The position numbers and the translations under genes are program-made. From Avena insularis (lineage: Eukaryota > Streptophyta > Magnoliopsida > Poales > Poaceae), in assembly GCA_023614405.1 (NCBI GenBank), contig CM042694.1, positions 134,793,711-134,857,710 of the forward strand: a DNA stretch of 64,000 nucleotides, in the 5' to 3' direction. Under the pieces are notes generated by a model. The model ran no database searches and had not been told where the DNA came from. It saw only the letters and a list, made by a program, of their open reading frames with translations. The stretch's first letter is position 1; every line of letters starts with the position of its first letter. Below, piece by piece: positions 57,818 through 64,000 of this stretch.

Positions 57818-60800
57818 GGTCGTAGCGGCGGTCTTGCGCTCTTCTGGAAGCAGCCATTTACTATGTCTCTGCGTGGTGCTAATAGTCATATTATTGATGT
57901 GACGGTTACCTCTATAGACATGACCCCTTGGCGAGCAACCTTTGTGTATGGAGAACCACAACGTGAATTACATCATGAGTTCTGGGAAATGTTGTGTCGT
58001 CTTCGACGTGAATGGAATGGCCCGTGGATTTGCTGTGGAGATTTCAATGAGGTTCTGTTTGCTGACGAACACTTTAGTTCTATGGATAGATTAGACGCTC
58101 AAATGGAGCTTTTTCGAGAGTGTCTTGATGCATGTAACTTGGCAGATCTCGGGTTTATTGGTCCAAAATTCACATGGTCTAACTGGCATGATGCACAGTG
58201 CAATATTCGTGTGCGTCTGGACAGGGATGTAGCCAATGTTACGTTTATGGACCTCTTTGGAGACTATGGTGTGGAGAATTTAATTACCACATATTCGGAT
58301 CATTATGCTATACTTATATCTCTTTTCGCTAATCACCGTCGTCTTGATAGACTACCAATTCAGCAAGGGTTTAAGTACGAAGCTATGTGGCGTAGAGCTG
58401 AGGATTACTCTGGGGTAGTGGAAGAGGCCTGGAAATCTAATACTGATGGGTCGAACCCACTCTACTCAACATGGTCTAATTTGCAACATATGGCGGGTTC
58501 TCTCAAGGACTAGAACAGATCGTCCTTTGGCTCCGTTCACCGAGAGATATCAAGTGCCTGGAAAATTCTCTTCGTCACCTCCGTAATCAAGCAGTGGATG
58601 AGGTTGTCATCGCTGAGGAGAGAGAAGTAGAATGCCAGCTGTGTGAATTGTTCGAGCGTGAAGAGATAATGGCTCGACAACGGTCACGAATGGATTGGCT
58701 CCAAGAAGGAGAACGTAATACCGCCTTCTTCCATGCAAGGGCAACGACATAGAAGAAAACCAACCGCATTGACACTTTGATCAGTGAAGATGGGACGATG
58801 TGTAGTGATCATCTTGGAATCAAAGGTATGGTCAAGATTTTTTATGAAAAGTTGTTTACGTCATAGCCTTTGGTGACGATGGATACTGTACTTGACGCTA
58901 TTCCTGTTAAGGTTGAGGATCACATAAATGAGGAACCGGGGAAGCCTTATACTAACAAGGAGATCAAAGTTTCTCTCTTTCAGATGGGACCGACGAAGGC
59001 ACCTGGCCCCGATAGTTTCCCTAATATGTTCTACCAGTCGCATTGGGAGTTGGTACACAACAAAGTGTGTGATGTTGTGCGCAGTTTTCTTTGGGGAGAT
59101 GAAATATCAGAGGCGTTTTGTGACTCAGTTATAGTATTAATCCCCAAGGTTTCTAATGCTAAACATTTGTCTAAGCTTAGACCAATAAGTTTGTGTAATG
59201 TCCTGTATAAGATAGCCTCCAAAGTTGTGGCTAACAGGTTGAAGGTTTTCTTGCCAAACATTACCTTGAAATATCAAAGTGCTTTTGTTCCTGGCCGGTT
59301 GATTAGTGATAGTTCTCTTATTGCCTTTGAGTGCTTACGGATAGTGCGGCGACATAATAGCAAAGGCCCTTTTTTTCTCTGAAGATAGATATGATGAAGG
59401 CCTATGACCGGATTGAATGGAAATATCTCCATGGTTGTCTTCATAAGCTTGGTTTTGCTTGGATTGCCTCGGTCATGAGGTGCGTCACATCGGCTAGATG
59501 TGCTGCTAAGGTCAATGGTGATCTAACAACCCCGGTGGTGCCATCGAGGGGAATACAACAAGGGGATCCAATCAGTCTGTATCTGTTCCTGTTGTGCACG
59601 GAAGGAATATCTTATTTTATGCAAAAGAAGGAGGGCCTCCATGAACTACAAGGTTTACGTAATGGATGGCAGGGCCCTTTTATATCACATGTTCTCTTTG
59701 CAGATGACAATATCTTCTTTGCACGCAATGATCCTCGTAGTGTTGAGTCTCTAAAATCAGTTCTTAACACATACTATGAGGCTTTGGGTAAAAAAATTAA
59801 TCCCCAGAAGTCATCGGTGTGCTTTGGCAGAAAATGCCAAGATGGGGTGAAAGTCTCGGTAAAGGATAAATTGGAAGTACATAGCGAAATCCTACATGAT
59901 ACTTACCTAGGTATGCCGATCGAGATTGCAAGGGCTGCCACGACCTCCTTCAAATTTCTGGGAGAAAGGGTATGGAGATGCCTTGCAAGTGTGGCCGGGA
60001 GACCTCTCTCACGAGCATGGAACGAGGTGTGGCTGAAATCAGTTGTACAAGCCATATCCAACTACGTGATGAGTTGCTTTCAAGTCCATGTTTTGATGTG
60101 TGATAATATGAAGTCGAGTATTGCCAACCATTGGTGGGGTTTTGAGGATGGGTGCATGAAGATGCACAGGAGGTCCTGGGAATGGTAATCTTCGCCGAAA
60201 TCTATTGGTGGGATGGGTTTTTGAGATTTCGTTCTGTTCAACCAGACCATGTTAGGCAAGCAGTGATGGCGGCTAATTATCGAACCCACATCATTGTGTG
60301 CGAGTGTGTTGAAAGGTCGGTATTACCCAGATACAGACTTTATGTCTGTAGGCAAGCCTAGGTCCCCTTCTTACACTTGGCGGTCCATCCTGTTTGGCCA
60401 CGAGCTGATGATTAGAGGTCTTCGTTGGGTCATTGGTAATGGTGAGCGTGTAAGCATCACCGGAGACAACTGGATACATGGGTTCCCTGTTTGCAGCTTC
60501 AAGCCTTTGTTTCCTATCCCTGGGGAGGCTAAGGCTCGGTTCTTGATAACTGACCATGGAACGACATGGGTGGAAGAGACGGTGAAAGGTTTTTTCCACG
60601 ATGACCCGTCTAAAACTATCCCTGCGATTCCAATTAGCAGACACGGGGGAGAAGATTTTGTTTCGTGGTCGCATGATAAGCATGGGATATACAAGGTCAG
60701 GCCATCATATAATTTGGTGAGAACAACGTCCTTCTTCTCACGTCGTGGCTCAGCTGACAGAGGGTCTAGTTCTGATCGTGACTGCGAGACAAAGATGTGG

Positions 60801-60840
60801 AAGGCTGTTTGGGCTGTCAAAGCTCCGTGCAAGATGAATG
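57818..60840 (+). pseudogene. LINE ORF2: endonuclease, reverse transcriptase, zf-RVT
   Basis: The endonuclease resumes at GRSGGLALFWKQPF, with CGDFNEVLF near 58040 and a late SDH-type motif (TTYSDHYAI). Stops at 58513, 58750 and 58864 interrupt the linker. RT shows KAPGPDSFPNMFYQ, LIPKVSNAKH and LRPISLCNVLYKI, then AFVPGRLISDS; after a break at 59380 it continues with KAYDRIEWKYL, RGIQQGDPIS and FADD at 59697-59708. A further break at 60188 precedes the zf-RVT-like end (YTWRSILFG, WVIGNGERV, W(K)AVWAVKAPCK) which is cut by the LARD LTR. Confidence 0.88.
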
Positions 60841-63800
60841 TGTAGCATCCCAATTGTCTAACAATTGTAATGCTACTTGGTCTAGTAATATAATGGCTAC
60901 TTCAAATATATAATTGTTGCATCATCATTATATCATGCTCATGTCATCATGCCACCTTGCATTTGAGCATCATATAAAACCCTTTTTCATTTGGTTCTTA
61001 TCTCATATGCATTATTAACTGTATTTGTCTCTTGATATTGTATTTGGTTGTTGATATATTGTTTAAATGCCCAAGCTGAGTTGGGGGCATATCTTTTATT
61101 AACTCCACCACTTTTCTTGTCATCACCCCATCATTCCACCATTCCACCGTATATGGGCATTGCAACTTATTTGGTTTTACCTCTAGCTCATGTGGGTTGG
61201 GATGGATCCACTTCTATCTCCACATGCTCTCATATATGCACCATATTGTTTTCACATTATTGGTTTATGAGAGCCACATGGCCACCTTTGCATGCCTTGT
61301 GAGTGGAACCTTTTTCCTAGCTTCCATATGGGTTGTTTTGGGGTTTTATCATGTTGGGATATTTTTGGGCTTACTAAATACCTAGTGGCACATACACACT
61401 AGCAAATCCCATTTCCATCCAAACATGGTCATCTCCATATACTCCACATGGGGCATCCTTTCAATTCTTTGCTTGGCTTCATTCCACTTTTGGAAATGCA
61501 TATGGATAATGCCATGTTTATTAATTTGTTTCACAAGGTTAAAAACATGGCATTGATTAATTGCATGGGCCATGCAACCATCTTCAACTTTATTCCTTCT
61601 TTGCTTTATTTGGATTTTTGGGTGAACCATCTCACCTCTCATCTCTCCCTCCCTCCTTTTGGCATGATCTAGTTTGATCTTGCTTAAACCATATCACCAC
61701 ATCTCTCTCTCTCTCTCATTTCCACATGTTCTTGCTTGCTCTAGTTTGGAGTATGCTAGCTTCCAAAACCCTAATCCATCAACCTCCCTCTCTTATCCTC
61801 TATCTATCACCTACCCCATCATCACCATACCCTCTCTACCACCATCTCTCACCTAAGCTAAACCCTAAACCTAACCTTCCATCTAACCCATGACCTACCC
61901 TAGCTACCACCTCTCCCCCTCAGCCTCTCCTCTCTCACCTAGCAGGCCCACCTGGCTACCCCTCTCCCTGGTCCCACACCTCATCTAATCCCTCTCTCTC
62001 TACCCCAACCCTAAACAAACCCTACCCGAGGCTCCCCCTATCTAGCCGAGCCTCCCCTCTCCTCCTTACTCCTCTCTCCTGCCTGCATGACCCACACCGA
62101 ACCACCTCCTTGGCCTCACCCTGGCCCCACACCGCCAGCTCCCTAACCTGCTCGCCATGCCTGCCCGACCAGGTGTGAGGAGGAAGGAGAGGAAAAGTGG
62201 CCGAGCCACCTTTTCCATCTACCCCCTCCCCACGGCACCTCCCTCCCCCTCTCTGCTTTATCACCTCTCTGCCTTGCCCTGCTACCCCCAGATCTACCCC
62301 AGGGCCGTGCCCTCTCCGCTCCTTCCTCTCCACCACCGGCCACTCTCTCACTGCCACCGGGTGTCCACCACCGAACTCTCGAACCAGACGTGGCGTGGCG
62401 TGACGCCTGGTGCCGGAAGACCAAGGGCCCTCCATGCATCACCTCAGACGCTGTCGCCGAGGAGGAGCACCGAGCCAAGAACACCGACGAGCCCGCCGCC
62501 AAACCCTAGCCGCCGGTCCGTCTGCGTCGTCGCCGATCAACCGCTCCCCTGCCCGATCCGACGCCACCGACCTGACCACGGTGAGCTACCTGACCTCTGG
62601 GACATGCTCCGCCTCGCCATCGTCGCCTAGATCCACCGGCCCTTCCGTCGAGCGCTCTCAGAGCACCATCGCCATTGCCGTCGCTTCCCGCACCGTGTAG
62701 CACCCTAACTAGGCCCCGCCCACCTCCTCACAACTACCCCGCCTAGCCCAGCAGAGCCGCCCTGCAAACCCTGTGTCGCGGGATCGAAGCCCTGCGGCTG
62801 CAGGCCCGCCGTCGGCCACGAGAGAGAGGAAGAAAAACAGTGTCGCGGCGTCGTTTTGCAGAAAACCCCCTGCCTCTTTTTTGGCTAAACCCGCGGTACA
62901 CCGAGCCCACCTGTCAGCCTCGGTGCCCTTTCGCAAGGAAACCCCCTGGAAGTTCCTGACCATCACAGACCAGTCCCCCCCGCGCCCCGGCTTGCCCACG
63001 TGTCCAGCACGCGTTGGCCGCGCCCGCGAGTGGGCCTGCAAGTGCTCTGGCCCCACCTGTCTGTCTCTGAGGCTAGCTCACCATGCGTGAAGAATTTCAG
63101 GCTGTCTTGCTGAGTCAGCTCTGGACCCACCTGTCATCGTCTGTGGCTAGCTGAACCTGAGTAGCAAAAGTATTTCTGCATATCTGTTTTAATTCAAGTC
63201 TTTTTCAAATTAATTCAAATTCCAAATTTAAATCTGTTTTTAAATATCTTTTGAAATATAAATCCAAATAATACAAATAATATATGTTTTCAAACCAGAA
63301 AAATGTGAGGAATACAAATATGCCATTCAAAATATATTTTGAACACTTAAAATTTCAAGTTGATTTAAATTACAATAAAATGCCCTTTTACCTTAATTAA
63401 TTAATAACTTTTGTTTTATAACTCCAAATTTAACAAATAATATGTCTAAAATGATTAGCTCAACGAGACCTTTCCGTTCATGCATTCCTTGTTTTGTTTT
63501 GAAGCATGCATCATATAAATATAAAGTGTACAACAACTAAAATGAGGTTAAAATGTGGTCAAAACTCAATAAAATGCTTATTTCTTGTATTCCACACCTC
63601 ATCCATGCCATGCTACCTTATTGCCATGCAAATTGTGCATCATTCATCATGGCATGATTGTTTCTTGTCGCATTTTATTCATATGCTTGTACACTTTATT
63701 TATGTTGGCCCTTGTTTGTTTGGTTCTTCTTCGAATAGGCGAAAGGGGATATATCAAGAAACCCAGGAGCACTACCCAGATCCTTCTCTCGCTTCAACTG

Positions 63801-64000
63801 AGCTGCCAGGCAAGCACTACCACATGCTTGCATACATACAATACCTATTGCCTCTTTCTTATTCTTGCATCATTGAGTCGCGATTGCATTAAATTGAATC
63901 CCAAGTATTGCATAGCCTTTACTTTTAAACCCCACTGAAGCTTGTTCCTCCATCCCATGAGCCATTACTACATGAGTTGTTTGAGCCATGCGAGTCGTAG
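60841..64000 (+). repeat. 5' LTR of a second LARD, plus orientation, incomplete at the window end
   Basis: Begins TGTAGCATCCCAATTGTC and follows the reverse complement of the first LARD's LTR to the end of the window (matching 33387 down to about 30260). It is clearly more diverged: the GC/CT-rich leader half (61690-62700) is largely different, while the AT-rich half (63180-63500) is well conserved. The 3' part, internal domain and target duplication lie outside. Confidence 0.88.

Larger units (their letters stand above)
55885..60840 (+). mobile_element. LINE (non-LTR retrotransposon), 5'-truncated, split by hAT and by a LARD
   Basis: Gene order is ORF1 tail, apurinic-type endonuclease, reverse transcriptase, zf-RVT. 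The left junction is within a few bases of 55885, where Gly/Ser/Gln-rich ORF1-like sequence replaces the Myb-like fragment. The right part is cut by the LARD LTR at 60841. At least five in-frame stops make it inactive. Confidence 0.88.

Overview
The window is repeat-rich nuclear DNA from a large-genome grass, most likely a Triticeae cereal (wheat, barley, Aegilops or a relative). The grounds are: LTR retrotransposons nested in one another, Copia elements with cereal-type gag-pol, a Tat-lineage Gypsy element with an antisense gene, a LARD with ~4.65 kb LTRs, a Stowaway MITE with the CTCCCTCCG terminus, hAT and PIF/Harbinger elements, and a LINE. I found no prokaryotic genes, CRISPR array, rRNA or recognisable tRNA gene. 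The coding regions are those of mobile elements, with one clear exception.

Layout. 1-752: flanking DNA and a SINE-like repeat. 758-7022: complete Copia element 1 (minus strand, target-site duplication GAGTG), inserted in that repeat. 7028-11442: low-content DNA with a second copy of the SINE-like repeat split by a hAT-like element (7671-8383), and a Stowaway MITE (8712-8879). 11443-14067 (minus): a five-block spliced gene for a DDM1/LSH-type SNF2 protein of 502 residues whose ATPase signature motifs are all altered and whose helicase C-terminal half is replaced by a new tail. 14225-19602: Copia element 2, truncated at its 5' end, lying directly upstream of that gene in the same orientation. 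19603-20250: a GC-rich block that may be the detached first exon of the gene.

20990-48065: a PIF/Harbinger-like terminus and the end of its Myb/SANT-like ORF1, split by a 13.0-kb Tat-lineage Gypsy element (outer limits 21410-46780, TSD GCCGG). That element is itself split by a 12.36-kb LARD (28742-41096, TSD AACAT) with no coding capacity. 48071-54799: Copia element 3 (TSD CGTGT), with gag, protease and integrase but no reverse transcriptase. 54878-55880: a second broken ORF1-like gene fragment. 55885-60840: a LINE (plus strand) carrying a hAT element (56528-57809, 8-bp TSD GTTGCGAG), which carries a PIF/Harbinger MITE (57070-57672, TSD TAA). 60841-64000: the start of a second, diverged LARD LTR in the opposite orientation, running off the window.

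The target-site duplications give a relative order of insertion: ORF1 gene, then Tat, then LARD; and LINE, then hAT, then MITE, with the second LARD also landing in the LINE. The most promising object is the DDM1-like gene. DDM1 is the remodeller that keeps transposons methylated in plants; here a paralogue has kept splice sites and an open frame but lost every visible catalytic motif.
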